Positions 24,589 to 33,638 of a stretch of 59,829 bases of DNA are shown in pieces. Under the pieces are notes generated by a model. The model searched no databases, was not told the origin of the DNA, and saw only the letters and a program-made list of their open reading frames with translations. A program made the position numbers and the translations under genes. The stretch spans positions 1-59,829 of the forward strand of contig JACPFA010000011.1 in the NCBI GenBank assembly GCA_016183235.1. The letters run 5' to 3'. The first letter of the stretch is position 1. Each line of letters starts with the position of its first letter. The stretch is from Deltaproteobacteria bacterium. GTDB lineage: Bacteria > UBA10199 > DSSB01 > JACPFA01.

Positions 24589-25081
24589 GACGGCTTATTA
24601 TTCCTCTAAGCTCGGTTTAATAAAAATCGAAGCGGTTCATCAAACCATCCTTTCCATTCAATTTGTAAATTCAAAGAGCGGCCATGTCATCCTCGCGAAG
24701 CATGCCCTCGACCCCGATCGGGGGGCGGGGATCCATAATGGGGTTCTTAAAAAATGTGTGAATCAACTCGATGAATATTTTAAAGGCAAACGCAAAAGAT
24801 TTTCTTTGCCATTAGCCAAGCAGGGTACGGCCTTTCAACAAAAGGTTTGGTCAGCCTTACAAAAAATTTCTTTTGGTAGCACTGAATCTTATGCTCAAAT
24901 CGCCCAATGGGTGCGTAATCCAAAGGCCATGCGGGCGGTAGGGATGGCCAATAAAAAAAATCCTTGGGTGATTGTGGTGCCATGTCATAGGGTAATTAAT
25001 AAAGATGGGCAATTGGGTGGTTATGCTTGTGGTCAGCGTAAGAAAGGATGGTTATTAAAACATGAAAGGAGCAGATCTTGA
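24575..25081 (+). CDS. ogt: methylated-DNA--protein-cysteine methyltransferase
   Basis: 168 residues. Direct-reversal repair of O6-alkylguanine: the acceptor Cys137 is in VVPCHRVI. FQQKVWSALQKISFGSTESY and AVGMANKKNPW are the usual DNA-binding and active-site surroundings, and LGGYACGQRKKGWLLKHE closes the domain. The N-terminal RNase H-like half is poorly conserved, as is common. It overlaps both neighbours (ATG 24575 or 24581 inside the upstream gene; TGA overlapping the downstream ATG), so the three genes form one unit. Confidence 0.93.
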   Translation: MKMIETAYYSSKLGLIKIEAVHQTILSIQFVNSKSGHVILAKHALDPDRGAGIHNGVLKKCVNQLDEYFKGKRKRFSLPLAKQGTAFQQKVWSALQKISFGSTESYAQIAQWVRNPKAMRAVGMANKKNPWVIVVPCHRVINKDGQLGGYACGQRKKGWLLKHERSRS

Positions 25082-25746
25082 TGGGGAAGCTAATATCTTT
25101 ATTGGGTATTCTTTGGATTGGGTCTGCCCTCTATTACTGGGTCAATTTTAGCCGGGAGGTTTTGCTTGTCCGCATGCCTCTCTTTTTTCGTTACACCTTT
25201 CGTCTTACGCCGCAATTAGATGTCATCCTAACTTTCTTAGGGATGTTGCTTTTGATCATAGGGATCAAAACGACTCACTATAAACCTGAGCGTGATGAAT
25301 TAAAACGCTTCGTTCTTAAACGACGTTATTGGGAAATCGTGGTTTTATGGTTTTTGACACTCACCTTTGGGTTTGCAAGCGTCATGGGGCCTTTGCTCAA
25401 ATGGACCCTCATCACCACGGCATGGCAAGAAGCCACTTATACAAGTTATTCTAATAAATATTTGCTCAACCCTCTTTGGCTCATGTGGGTGGTTTTCCCT
25501 TGGGCTGTGGCGTTGATTAACTTATTAAGTGTCATCATTCGATCACGAAGTTCACTATTCATGCTAGTTATGGCGGGAATATTTTTATTTACCTGGGCAA
25601 ATTATGAAGTGAACATCAAAACAGGTTTTCAATATCAAGGGGTGATGTTAACTTTTATAGGCGTGATTGGGCTTGCGGTCTTATCACTGGTTGATCATCT
25701 TTGGTATAAGTGGAACCAACGTCGCTATGAGGTAAAAATAACATGA
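25081..25746 (+). CDS. multi-pass membrane protein of unknown function
   Basis: 222 residues with about six hydrophobic segments (near 4-24, 43-63, 79-100, 135-156, 164-180, 188-207). The first two resemble the small membrane protein encoded at 24331. ATG 25081 overlaps the ogt stop, and AGGAG is 9 bases upstream. No transporter or enzyme motif was recognised. The polar part [15 protein letters not shown] between helices 3 and 4 may be exposed outside the membrane. The stop is directly followed by a long palindrome. Confidence 0.7.
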   Translation: MGKLISLLGILWIGSALYYWVNFSREVLLVRMPLFFRYTFRLTPQLDVILTFLGMLLLIIGIKTTHYKPERDELKRFVLKRRYWEIVVLWFLTLTFGFASVMGPLLKWTLITTAWQEATYTSYSNKYLLNPLWLMWVVFPWAVALINLLSVIIRSRSSLFMLVMAGIFLFTWANYEVNIKTGFQYQGVMLTFIGVIGLAVLSLVDHLWYKWNQRRYEVKIT

Positions 25747-25895
25747 GGGGACCTCTAAAAAGGGCCCATCTGCGGAGCCTGTCCAGAGCGCAAGCGAAGG
25801 ATCACCCGCAAAGCCGCGATCCTCACGTATTTCCATATACGCTCCGGTCGCGTCTTTGCGGGCGCCTTGCATCTGGACCCTTTTTAGAGGTCCCC
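25747..25895. repeat. long palindromic element with conserved apex (family A, copy 2)
   Basis: Arms GGGGACCTCTAAAAAGGG / CCCTTTTTAGAGGTCCCC. The inner stem CCCGCAAAG.CGCGA / TCGCG.CTTTGCGGG carries the conserved 28-nt apex at 25820-25847. It begins one base after the stop of the membrane-protein gene. A CATCTG/GCATCTGG segment is also present in copy 3. Confidence 0.9.
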
Positions 25896-25921
25896 CCAAA
25901 TCCAAGTTGTTAGAGGTGCCA

Positions 25922-26341
25922 ATGAAATCTTATCGCAAAGAATTATGGTTTAATATTCCAAAGCGTTTGGCTTTTATGAACATTACCCATGAAGTTGAAA
26001 AGGCGCTTGCCGAAAGTCATATCAAAGAAGGATTGGTATTAGTGAATGCCATGCATATTTCGGCATCGGTTTTTATTAACGATGACGAACGTGGTTTGCA
26101 TCAAGATTTTGAAACCTTTTTAGAAAAGTTAGTTCCCCATGCGCCTATTGAACAATATCGTCACAACGATACCGGCGAAGACAATGCCGACGCGCATCTC
26201 AAAAGGCAGTTATTTGGCCGTGAAGTCGTGGTGGCGGTGACGGAAGGGAGGCTTGATTTTGGGCCTTGGGAGCAGATTTTTTATGGGGAGTTTGATGGGA
26301 GGCGCAAAAAACGCGTTTTAGTCAAGATTATTGGATCGTAA
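25922..26341 (+). CDS. YjbQ family protein (UPF0047)
   Basis: 139 residues. [39 protein letters not shown] and the final [15 protein letters not shown] are the YjbQ signature. Some members have weak thiamin-phosphate-synthase activity, but the physiological role is open. ATG 25922 with AGAGGT 6 bases upstream is chosen over an upstream in-frame start at 25856 that lies in the palindrome. Confidence 0.88.
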   Translation: MKSYRKELWFNIPKRLAFMNITHEVEKALAESHIKEGLVLVNAMHISASVFINDDERGLHQDFETFLEKLVPHAPIEQYRHNDTGEDNADAHLKRQLFGREVVVAVTEGRLDFGPWEQIFYGEFDGRRKKRVLVKIIGS

Positions 26342-26345
26342 TCGA

Positions 26346-26400
26346 TGTCATTGCGAGCAATGTCATCCCCGCGAAGGCGGGGACCCATGATGGTGAAGAA
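26346..26400. repeat. TCATTGCGAG / GTCATCCCCGCG composite repeat
   Basis: GTCATTGCGAGCA is followed by a GTCATCCCCGCGAAGGCGGGG unit ending CCATGATGG, then GAAGAATCTTCC. The same composite order recurs at 36437. Confidence 0.75.
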
Positions 26401-26441
26401 TCTTCCATTTTATTCTTCAATTCATCTGCAATTATCTCCAC

Positions 26442-26645
26442 GTCTTTTCGAAGTAGGCTCAAGGCCAATTGAGAACCCGCGCCCAGTCGGCCTAGTCGGG
26501 CTAAAAAATTCTTTGTTTTTTGTGAGTTGGAGTACTCCTCTGTCGTCCTCCAACTCACAAAAACAATAGAATTTTTGTAGCCCTCCTACGTCCTCCTTCC
26601 TGCGCTACAGGTTCTCAATTGGCCTTGAGCCTACTTCGAAAAGAC
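26442..26645. repeat. long palindromic element (family B, copy 1) with perfect 36-bp arms
   Basis: The arms at 26442-26477 and 26610-26645 are perfect 36-bp complements (GTCTTTTCGAAGTAGG ... and its reverse). The 132-base centre (26478-26609) contains a second long stem, TGTGAGTTGGAG/CTCCAACTCACA. It is identical at 130 of 132 positions to the centre of the element at 31645, but the middle of each arm differs completely between the two copies while remaining self-complementary. It lies upstream of surE. Confidence 0.92.
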
Positions 26646-26718
26646 TTCGCACAAATAGCCCAACTTCAATCACTATCGTTTTTTCAATAATCGTGTTACA
26701 ATTCAACTCGGTACAAAT

Positions 26719-27477
26719 ATGAGCAAGCTAATTTTGGTGAGTAATGATGATGGGGTGTTGAGCAAGGGGATTCGCACATTGGCGCGGTTTTTGAAGAATA
26801 TTCCTCATGCGCGGGTGGTGGTGGTGGCGCCGGATCGGGAAAAGAGTGCGGCGAGTCATTCTTTAACGTTGCATCGTCCCATTCGTTACGAACGCATTGC
26901 GAAAGATGTTTATTCGGTAGAAGGTACTCCCACCGATTGTGTGGTGGTGGCGGTGCATGAAATCTTGAAACGTAAACCCGATGTGGTGGTTTCGGGGATT
27001 AATCGGGGAGGAAATTTGGGAGAAGATGTTCATTATTCGGGTACGGTATCAGCGGCTATGGAGGGAGTTATTGCTGGGATTCCGGGAGTTGCCATTTCTC
27101 TGGTTACCGCCAATGGGCGAAAACCCGTTTATACGGCAGGGGCTAAATTCGCGGTTAAATTAGTGAAACAGGTATTAAACCAAGGGTTGCCCCATGGTGT
27201 GGTGCTCAATGTCAATGTCCCTAATGTATTAGAGCGTGAACTTAAGGGAGTTGAAATTGTTAAGTTAGGCAAACGCAATTATGGTTCTTTGATTGTCGAA
27301 AAGTTGGACCCCAAGAAAAGAAAATATTATTGGATCACGGGCGATGATTCAGGGTTTGAAAATATTCCACATAGCGATTGCAATGCCATTTTAGCCAAGA
27401 AAATTTCGATAACTCCGATTTATGTTGATATGACCCATCATGAGATGATCGAAACCATGAAGCAATGGAAATTATGA
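26719..27477 (+). CDS. surE: 5'-nucleotidase SurE
   Basis: 252 residues. Metal-dependent nucleoside 5'-monophosphate phosphatase. The N-terminal ILVSNDDG (Asp10, Asp11), VVAPDREKSAASHSLT and SGINRGGNLGEDVHYSGTVSAA are the metal and phosphate site of the family. It is paired with pcm, the classic stationary-phase survival operon, and the stop overlaps pcm as ATGA. There is no strong ribosome-binding site before ATG 26719. Confidence 0.94.
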   Translation: MSKLILVSNDDGVLSKGIRTLARFLKNIPHARVVVVAPDREKSAASHSLTLHRPIRYERIAKDVYSVEGTPTDCVVVAVHEILKRKPDVVVSGINRGGNLGEDVHYSGTVSAAMEGVIAGIPGVAISLVTANGRKPVYTAGAKFAVKLVKQVLNQGLPHGVVLNVNVPNVLERELKGVEIVKLGKRNYGSLIVEKLDPKKRKYYWITGDDSGFENIPHSDCNAILAKKISITPIYVDMTHHEMIETMKQWKL

Positions 27478-28118
27478 GTTTTAATATCGCCCGCAAAAGA
27501 ATGGTGGCTGAACAATTGGTGGGCCGGGAGATTAAAGATCAGCGGGTGCTGCAAGTGATGAGTGAGGTGCCAAGGCATCACTTTGTTGATTCAGGATTAT
27601 GGATTAGGGCTTACGAAGATGGGCCAATTAATATCGGTTGGGGGGCGACGATTAGTCAGCCCTACATTGTTGCTTTTATGTTAGAAGCATTAGAGCTACA
27701 AACAACTGATAAGGTTTTAGAAATTGGTACGGGTTGTGGTTATCAAACCGCTCTCTTGGCCCATTTAGCAAAAACCATTTATACGATTGAACGAGTTAAA
27801 GAATTATTTTTTAAAGCTCGACAAAATTTGAAAAGTTTAGGCCTGCGTAACATCGTTTTAAAATTGGGCGATGGTTCCTTAGGTTGGAAAGATTATGCCC
27901 CCTACGATGCCATCGTTGTTGCAGCATCGGCACCTTTGATTCCAAAACCTTTACTAGAACAATTGGCCGAAGGTGGTAGAATGATTTTACCGGTTGGAGG
28001 CGAAGAATCTCAAGACCTGGTTTTGGTTAAAAAGGTTCAAGGAAGGGTTTTGGAAAAGACTTTACTGCCCTGTCGATTTGTTAAGCTAAAAGGGCAGTAT
28101 GGCTATATGAAGGAATAA
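27474..28118 (+). CDS. pcm: protein-L-isoaspartate O-methyltransferase
   Basis: 214 residues. Repairs isoaspartyl residues using S-adenosylmethionine: motif I VLEIGTGCGYQTALLA, the substrate-loop sequence GWGATISQPYIVAFM, and MILPVGGEESQDLVLVKK. ATG 27474 overlaps the surE stop; an alternative start at 27465 would add three residues. Directly followed by a family A palindrome. Confidence 0.94.
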   Translation: MSFNIARKRMVAEQLVGREIKDQRVLQVMSEVPRHHFVDSGLWIRAYEDGPINIGWGATISQPYIVAFMLEALELQTTDKVLEIGTGCGYQTALLAHLAKTIYTIERVKELFFKARQNLKSLGLRNIVLKLGDGSLGWKDYAPYDAIVVAASAPLIPKPLLEQLAEGGRMILPVGGEESQDLVLVKKVQGRVLEKTLLPCRFVKLKGQYGYMKE

Positions 28119-28123
28119 CCTTG

Positions 28124-28250
28124 TGTGGACCTCTAAAAACGACCCATCTGCCGCGTTGCCCGCAAAGCCGCGATCCTCACGTATTTCCATATACGCTCCG
28201 GTCGCGTCTTTGCGGGCGCCTTGCATCTGGGCCCTTTTTAGAGGTCCACA
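28124..28250. repeat. long palindromic element with conserved apex (family A, copy 3)
   Basis: Outer arms TGTGGACCTCTAAAAA / TTTTTAGAGGTCCACA. The inner stem and the 28-nt apex (28174-28201) are as in the element at 25747. Its outermost base pairs differ from copy 2 (GTGG instead of GGGG) on both arms together. Confidence 0.9.
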
Positions 28251-28277
28251 AAAAATCGAGTTGTTAGAGGGTCTATT

Positions 28278-28823
28278 GTGCCGATAGGCAAGACGGCTAT
28301 CATTTGTATTATTACGGTGCTGCTGGTTGAAAGTGGCTGTGCTTCTTTTAAGGGTATTTTTGTTGGGGGCCCTGATTTAGCGCCTAATTCTACTAAACGC
28401 GTCCCTAAAGAATATAAAAAACATAAAAGAAAAAAGTTGAACATTGAAAAAGGTTATTTTCAATGGCCCTATGATGGTACGGTAACCAGCCTTTATGGCA
28501 AAAGGTGGGGGAGGTTTCATCAAGGTATTGACATTCAGGCTGAAAAAGGTACCAAGGTGAAGGTAGCAGCCCCGGGTGAGGTGGTTTATGCTGGGGATTT
28601 GAGTGGTTATGGAGAATTAGTCGTGGTGGAACATAAAAATAATTTATTTACAGCTTATGCTCACAATTCTAAAATTTTAACCAAAGAAGGCAAAAAAGTA
28701 AAAAGGGGTCAGGTCATTGCTAAGTCAGGTTCTACAGGGCGTTCCACCGGGCCACATATTCATTTTGAGATAAGATATGGCAAAGAGCCTGTAGATCCTT
28801 TACTATATTTGCCCGGGCGTTGA
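28278..28823 (+). CDS. M23-family (LytM) peptidase, probable lipoprotein
   Basis: 181 residues. The start is GTG 28278. The N-terminal hydrophobic segment ends in VESGC, a lipobox-like site with Cys21. A basic linker (PKEYKKHKRKKLN) leads to one LytM domain with intact zinc ligands (HQGID, HIHFE), so an active peptidoglycan endopeptidase is likely. In many proteobacteria the surE-pcm pair is followed by nlpD, a LysM-LytM lipoprotein; this protein sits in that place but has no LysM domain. Confidence 0.86.
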   Translation: MPIGKTAIICIITVLLVESGCASFKGIFVGGPDLAPNSTKRVPKEYKKHKRKKLNIEKGYFQWPYDGTVTSLYGKRWGRFHQGIDIQAEKGTKVKVAAPGEVVYAGDLSGYGELVVVEHKNNLFTAYAHNSKILTKEGKKVKRGQVIAKSGSTGRSTGPHIHFEIRYGKEPVDPLLYLPGR

Positions 28824-28842
28824 GCCAATAAGGAGAGAAACT

Positions 28843-29358
28843 ATGGATTTGAAGCAATATATTCGCGATGTTCCGGATTTTCCAAAACCTGGGATTGTTT
28901 TTAAAGACATAACCCCCTTATTGTTAACCCCCAAGGTGTTTAGCCACATTGTGCAAACATTTGTCGATCGATATAAAAATTCAAGGTTAGATAAAATTGT
29001 GGGCATAGAATCTCGCGGGTTTTTATTTGGGGCGGTATTGGCAGAGCGCTTAAGTGTGGGTTTTGCCTTGGCTCGTAAAAAGGGCAAATTGCCCTACAAA
29101 ACGCGCGAGGTTACCTACGAATTGGAATATGGCACTGATACGATTGAAATGCATGTCGATGCGTTGAATCCGGGGGATCGAGTATTGGTCATCGATGATT
29201 TGCTGGCTACCGGGGGGACGGCTTTGGCTGCGGCTCAGCTCGTTGAAAAATTTGGTGCTACCGTAGTGGGGCTCTCTTTCGTTGTGCAGTTAGGTGCCTT
29301 GGGAGGAGCCAAACGATTAAAAGATTACGAGATTTTTTCACAAGTGGTATACAATTAG
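28843..29358 (+). CDS. apt: adenine phosphoribosyltransferase
   Basis: 171 residues. Salvages adenine to AMP using PRPP. FPKPGIVFKDITPLL at the N-terminus, GIESRGFLFGAVLAERL and the PRPP loop VLVIDDLLATGGTA are diagnostic. AAGGAGAG precedes the ATG. The stop is immediately followed by the trpE ATG with no gap, so it probably shares a transcript with the trp genes, both of which use PRPP-derived chemistry. Confidence 0.96.
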   Translation: MDLKQYIRDVPDFPKPGIVFKDITPLLLTPKVFSHIVQTFVDRYKNSRLDKIVGIESRGFLFGAVLAERLSVGFALARKKGKLPYKTREVTYELEYGTDTIEMHVDALNPGDRVLVIDDLLATGGTALAAAQLVEKFGATVVGLSFVVQLGALGGAKRLKDYEIFSQVVYN

Positions 29359-30813
29359 ATGAAATTCCCTTCCTTTTCGGATTTTAAGCGTCTTGCCAAT
29401 CAGGGCAATTTAGTACCTTTAGTGATGAACCTTTCTGCCGACACCGAAACGCCGGTGAGTGCCTATCTTAAATTAACCCAAGGTTCCCATCGGTTTTTAT
29501 TTGAAAGTATGGAAGGTGGCCAGGCCTGGGGTCGCTATTCTTTTTTGGGTTCAGAACCTAGCCTTATTCTAGAAAGCCAAGGTCAACACATTCGTTTAAC
29601 TCAAGGGAAAAAGATTGAAAATCTTCAAGGCGATCCTTTGGAATTTATTCAATCCATGTTGGCCAAGTATCACCCCGTAGCCGTGGAGGGATTGCCGCGG
29701 TTTTCAGGGGGCTGGGTTGGCTATTTGTCTTACGACATGGTTCGTTTCATGGAAAAATTGCCTAAGGCGATCGAGCAAGCTTCACCTTTTCCCGATGCGC
29801 GTTTAATGTTGCAAGATTCGGTTATTGCCTTTGATAATTTGGAACAGAAATTAAGTTTTATTGTGCAAGTGCACCTCGATGCTCATTTGAGCCTCGCTAA
29901 ACAATACGAGAAAGGCAAAGTGCGCCTCATGCAAATGGTTAAGCGTTTAAAGCGTTCCTTGCCAGCTTCGCCACCGGTTTCTAAAAAAAATCTTCGTTTA
30001 ACGGCCAATACCAGCAAGGCACAATACATTGACAATGTTCGGCAAGCCCAAGAATACATTCGAGCGGGGGATATTTTTCAAGTTGTTTTGTCGTTGCGAA
30101 TGGAAGGCAAGCAGCGGGTAGATCCCTTTCAAGTGTATCGGCGGTTGCGGCAAATCAATCCTTCGCCTTATTTGTTTTGTTTGCAAATGGGTGAAGATGC
30201 CCTGGCAGGGTCTTCGCCTGAAGTGATGGTGCGGTTAGAAGGTCGGCAAATGACCCTGCGCCCGATTGCAGGTACCAGGCGGCGTGGTAAAACTTTAGAA
30301 CACGATTTGGCCATGGAGCAAGAAATGTTAGCTGACCCCAAAGAACGGGCCGAACATATTATGTTGGTTGATCTGGCTCGCAATGATTTGGGGCGAGTGG
30401 CCGAAACGGGTTCGGTGAGGGTTACCCGGCAAATGGTGGTAGAGCGCTATTCCCACGTGATGCATCTTGTTTCTAATGTGGAGGGAGTGGCTCGAAAAGA
30501 AATGAATGCCATGGATGTGCTCAAAGCAACCTTTCCAGCTGGCACGCTTACGGGAGCGCCTAAGATTCGGGCGATGGAGATCATTGAAGGTTTAGAAAAA
30601 GATCGGCGTGGGCCTTATGGGGGCTGTGTGGGATATTTTGATTTTTTTGGTAATATGGATATGGCCATTACCATTCGAACTTTGGCCTTTCATAAGAATC
30701 GCATTTTTGCGCAATCGGGCGCGGGGATTGTGCTCGATTCGATTCCGGAGCGTGAATATTTAGAATGCGAAAATAAAGCCAAGGTGATGATGGAGGCGTT
30801 GAAGCAAATATAA
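29359..30813 (+). CDS. trpE: anthranilate synthase component I
   Basis: 484 residues. Converts chorismate plus ammonia (from TrpG) to anthranilate. The N-terminal lobe has the LLESM-like region [19 protein letters not shown] next to the tryptophan feedback site. The C-terminal chorismate-binding core shows [10 protein letters not shown]-type ([12 protein letters not shown]), [26 protein letters not shown] and [19 protein letters not shown] long palindrome separates it from trpG. Confidence 0.95.
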   Translation: MKFPSFSDFKRLANQGNLVPLVMNLSADTETPVSAYLKLTQGSHRFLFESMEGGQAWGRYSFLGSEPSLILESQGQHIRLTQGKKIENLQGDPLEFIQSMLAKYHPVAVEGLPRFSGGWVGYLSYDMVRFMEKLPKAIEQASPFPDARLMLQDSVIAFDNLEQKLSFIVQVHLDAHLSLAKQYEKGKVRLMQMVKRLKRSLPASPPVSKKNLRLTANTSKAQYIDNVRQAQEYIRAGDIFQVVLSLRMEGKQRVDPFQVYRRLRQINPSPYLFCLQMGEDALAGSSPEVMVRLEGRQMTLRPIAGTRRRGKTLEHDLAMEQEMLADPKERAEHIMLVDLARNDLGRVAETGSVRVTRQMVVERYSHVMHLVSNVEGVARKEMNAMDVLKATFPAGTLTGAPKIRAMEIIEGLEKDRRGPYGGCVGYFDFFGNMDMAITIRTLAFHKNRIFAQSGAGIVLDSIPEREYLECENKAKVMMEALKQI

Positions 30814-30823
30814 AAGTTTAATT

Positions 30824-30986
30824 AGTGGTAAAACAGAAACGGGCAGAGGCTTTCCGGGGTCCGTGTCGCCTGGGGGTTACGGCCCCCAGGCGCACTCAAA
30901 GTCTCGGCTTCCACGGCTTTATAGCCATGGATGTGTAAGCCTCCGACAAACCCCTACAAGCCTCTTCCCGTTTCTGTTTTACCACT
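30824..30986. repeat. long palindromic element between trpE and trpG
   Basis: Arms of 29 nt (30824-30852 and 30958-30986; AGTGGTAAAACAGAAACGGG ... ) are complementary at 28 positions. The interior has its own hairpin CGCCTGGGGG/CCCCCAGGCG. Its sequence is not shared with the other palindromes in the window. A potential terminator or processing hairpin within the trp operon. Confidence 0.85.
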
Positions 30987-31009
30987 CAAGTAGGGTTATT
31001 AGTTTTATT

Positions 31010-31579
31010 ATGTTATTAATGATCGACAATTATGATTCTTTTACGTTTAACCTGGTTCAATATTTGGGTGAATTAGGGCAAGAGGTTTTGGTGTATCGCA
31101 ACGATGAAATTACGGTCGATCAAATTAAAGCCAAGGCCCCACGGGCCCTCGTGATGTCACCAGGCCCTTGCACGCCTAATGAGGCGGGAATTTGTTTGGA
31201 GGTCGTAAAAAAATTAACCGGGGTTATTCCTTTGTTGGGGGTTTGTTTGGGGCATCAAACGATTGCTCAGGCTTTGGGGGGCAAGGTTATTCGCGCTCAA
31301 CATGTGATGCATGGTAAAACCTCAGCGATTCATCACGATAGTAAAACCATCTATCAAAATCTCCCCAATCCCTTTACCGCAACTCGATATCATTCGCTTA
31401 TTGTAGAACGCGAATCATTGCCAGCGTCGTTAGAAGTGAGCAGTTGGACCGAAGCCGGTGAGATCATGGGGATTCGGCATCGGCATCTTCTTGTAGAGGG
31501 GGTGCAATTTCATCCCGAATCGATTTTGACAACGGTGGGGAAAGAGCTGCTCAAAAATTTTTTGAAGTTGCTTACATAA
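31010..31579 (+). CDS. trpG: anthranilate synthase glutamine amidotransferase component
   Basis: 189 residues. Class I amidotransferase that feeds ammonia to TrpE (and possibly to PabB). [20 protein letters not shown] is the family start. The nucleophile Cys79 is in [15 protein letters not shown], and the catalytic HPE motif is in [11 protein letters not shown] 31010 or 31019; longer in-frame readings would start inside the palindrome. No phosphoribosyltransferase fusion. Confidence 0.94.
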   Translation: MLLMIDNYDSFTFNLVQYLGELGQEVLVYRNDEITVDQIKAKAPRALVMSPGPCTPNEAGICLEVVKKLTGVIPLLGVCLGHQTIAQALGGKVIRAQHVMHGKTSAIHHDSKTIYQNLPNPFTATRYHSLIVERESLPASLEVSSWTEAGEIMGIRHRHLLVEGVQFHPESILTTVGKELLKNFLKLLT

Positions 31580-31644
31580 TATAATGTCATTCAGAGCCCA
31601 ACAGGGCGAAGAATCTTCCATTTTATCTGCCAATTCTTCGTCAC

Positions 31645-31846
31645 GTCTTTTCGGGGAGGGTAGAGGTAACTTGAGAACCCGCGCCCAGTCGGCCTAGTCG
31701 GGCTAAAAAATTCTTTGTTTTTTGTGAGTTGGAGTACTCCTCTGTCGTCCTCCAACTCACAAAAACAATAGAATTTTTATAGCCCTCCTACGGCCTCCTT
31801 CCTGCGCTACAGGTTCTCAAGTTACCTCTACCCTCCCCGAAAAGAC
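31645..31846. repeat. long palindromic element (family B, copy 2) with perfect 35-bp arms
   Basis: The arms at 31645-31679 and 31812-31846 are perfect 35-bp complements. They keep the family ends GTCTTTTCG and TGAGAACC but have GGGAGGGTAGAGG in the part where copy 1 has AAGTAGGCTCAAGG. The centre matches copy 1 at 130 of 132 bases. It lies between trpG and trpD. Confidence 0.92.
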
Positions 31847-31864
31847 TTCTTCGCAAATTTAGTT

Positions 31865-32848
31865 ATGAGAAATAATTTTAAAACAACAGAAGATCTGGCG
31901 CAATTTGTAGCGCAGTGTTTTGCGGGTGCTGTGACAGATCAAGAGATTGAATCTTTTCTCACTGCTATTGCTTCCCGTAAAATTAATGAGCAAGATTTAA
32001 CAGCCCTTGCTCGGTTGATGCTGCAACACGCTAAAAAGATCGATTTTAAAAGTGAACTCTTACTTGACACCTGTGGAACGGGTGGAGATCAAAGTCATTC
32101 GTTTAATTTGTCTACGGCAGCAGCTTTGTTGGTAGCGAGTTTTGGAGTAAAAGTGGCCAAGCATGGTAATCGCGCCTTAACTTCTCAATCAGGGAGTGCC
32201 GATTTATTAGAGGCTTTGAGAATCCCAATTCAATTAAATCCACTAGCGGCCGCTCAAGTTTTAAAAGAAGAGGGTTTTGTTTTTTTATTTGCCCCCCTTT
32301 ATCATGGGGCCACTGCTCAGGTGCAAAAAGTACGACGCCAGCTAAAAATACGCACTATCTTTAATTTGCTGGGGCCACTCACCAATCCAGCCCCGATTAC
32401 CCACCAATTGGTGGGGATTTATGATCAGGCATTACTCATGCCGGTAGCTAAAACCCTACAAGCGTTGAGGCGCAAACGGGCTTGGGTCGTATGGGGAGAG
32501 GGTAATCTTGATGAAGTTTCTCTTTTAGGAAAAACTTTTGTGGCAGAAGTAACCCCTAAAAAAATTCGCGAATTTTCTTTCACTGTAGAAGATGCTGGTC
32601 TAAAACCAGCCCTAGCCAGCGACTTACGAGGCGATACCGCACAAAAAAATGCCGACCGTTTAGAAAAAATTTTTCAAGGTCAAGAACAAGATACCCCTTT
32701 AGTCAATGCGATTGCCCTCAATGTAGCCGCGGCCTTAATGGTAGTTGGCAAAGTTGAAGATTTAAAATCAGGGGTGCGGTTGGCTAAAACTCAAATGGCA
32801 TCAGGGCTAGCCTTTGAATATTTGAATAAAATTAGGCAAAGCAATTAA
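31865..32848 (+). CDS. trpD: anthranilate phosphoribosyltransferase
   Basis: 327 residues. Transfers PRPP ribose phosphate to anthranilate. DTCGTGGDQSHSFNLSTAAA is the PRPP-binding loop; KHGNRALTSQSGSADLLEAL, FLFAPLYHGA and RTIFNLLGPLTNP are conserved. A separate gene here, not fused to trpG. ATG 31865 has no clear Shine-Dalgarno, following the palindrome by only 18 bases. Followed by trpC with a 1-base gap. Confidence 0.95.
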   Translation: MRNNFKTTEDLAQFVAQCFAGAVTDQEIESFLTAIASRKINEQDLTALARLMLQHAKKIDFKSELLLDTCGTGGDQSHSFNLSTAAALLVASFGVKVAKHGNRALTSQSGSADLLEALRIPIQLNPLAAAQVLKEEGFVFLFAPLYHGATAQVQKVRRQLKIRTIFNLLGPLTNPAPITHQLVGIYDQALLMPVAKTLQALRRKRAWVVWGEGNLDEVSLLGKTFVAEVTPKKIREFSFTVEDAGLKPALASDLRGDTAQKNADRLEKIFQGQEQDTPLVNAIALNVAAALMVVGKVEDLKSGVRLAKTQMASGLAFEYLNKIRQSN

Positions 32849-32849
32849 C

Positions 32850-33638
32850 ATGGCTAAAACAATTCTCGATACTATTTACGAATATAAGCAAGAGGAATTG
32901 GCCCATTTTAAGCATCAAGTCTCTCTTGCTGAACTTCAAGCTCAAGCTAAAGATATTGACATGGCACCTTCATTGGTAAAAGCCTTTTCTCAAAAAAATC
33001 CAGCTTTGAAAATTATTGCCGAGGTTAAACATCGTTCTCCCTCTAAAGGGATTTTGCGAAAAAATTTTAACCCCGTTGAAATTGCCGTGGCCTATGCCAA
33101 GGCCGGGGCCGTGGCCATTTCGGTATTAACAGACGAGCATTTTTTTGGCGGGAGCCTTGAGCATTTAAAACAAATAAAAAATAAAGTAACGCTGCCACTC
33201 TTACGCAAAGATTTCGTTTTTGATGAGTATCAAGTTTATGAAACCAAAGTGGCTGGTGCCAGTGCCATTTTACTCATTGCTAAAATGCTCTCTAAGCTGC
33301 AAATCCAGGATTTACAAGGTTTAGCTAGCGAAGTAGGCATGGATGTCTTAGTAGAAGTTTATGATCCACAAGAATTAGCCAAAACTTCTAACCCTAAATT
33401 ATTAGGGGTTAACAATCGTGATTTAAATACTTTTGAAGTGGATTTAAGTAAGACAGAAGCAATTTTGCCGTTAGTTAGTAAAAATGTGCCATTGATTAGC
33501 GAGAGTGGCCTTGACCGTCATCAGCAATTGGTTGATTTAAACAAGAAAGGCGTCGCAGGTTTTCTGATTGGAGAGAGCCTGGTTATTAAGCCTGATCCAG
33601 GCCGTGCTTTAGAGGAACTGATTCATGGTGCTCGTTAA
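32850..33638 (+). CDS. trpC: indole-3-glycerol phosphate synthase
   Basis: 262 residues, TIM barrel. AEVKHRSPSKGIL contains the catalytic Lys/phosphate region. LLRKDFVFDEYQVYE, LLGVNNRDLNTFEVD and ISESGLD are family motifs. It overlaps trpF by 14 bases, consistent with coupled translation. Confidence 0.95.
   Translation: MAKTILDTIYEYKQEELAHFKHQVSLAELQAQAKDIDMAPSLVKAFSQKNPALKIIAEVKHRSPSKGILRKNFNPVEIAVAYAKAGAVAISVLTDEHFFGGSLEHLKQIKNKVTLPLLRKDFVFDEYQVYETKVAGASAILLIAKMLSKLQIQDLQGLASEVGMDVLVEVYDPQELAKTSNPKLLGVNNRDLNTFEVDLSKTEAILPLVSKNVPLISESGLDRHQQLVDLNKKGVAGFLIGESLVIKPDPGRALEELIHGAR

Noticed and set aside
26342-26718. Small protein genes in the gap before surE
   Set aside because: The open frames are by-products of the palindrome and repeat sequences and change with arm sequence between copies.
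30863-31009. Longer N-terminus for TrpG
   Set aside because: The 49 extra residues are translated from a palindrome arm and interior, and homologues begin at the [13 protein letters not shown] motif.
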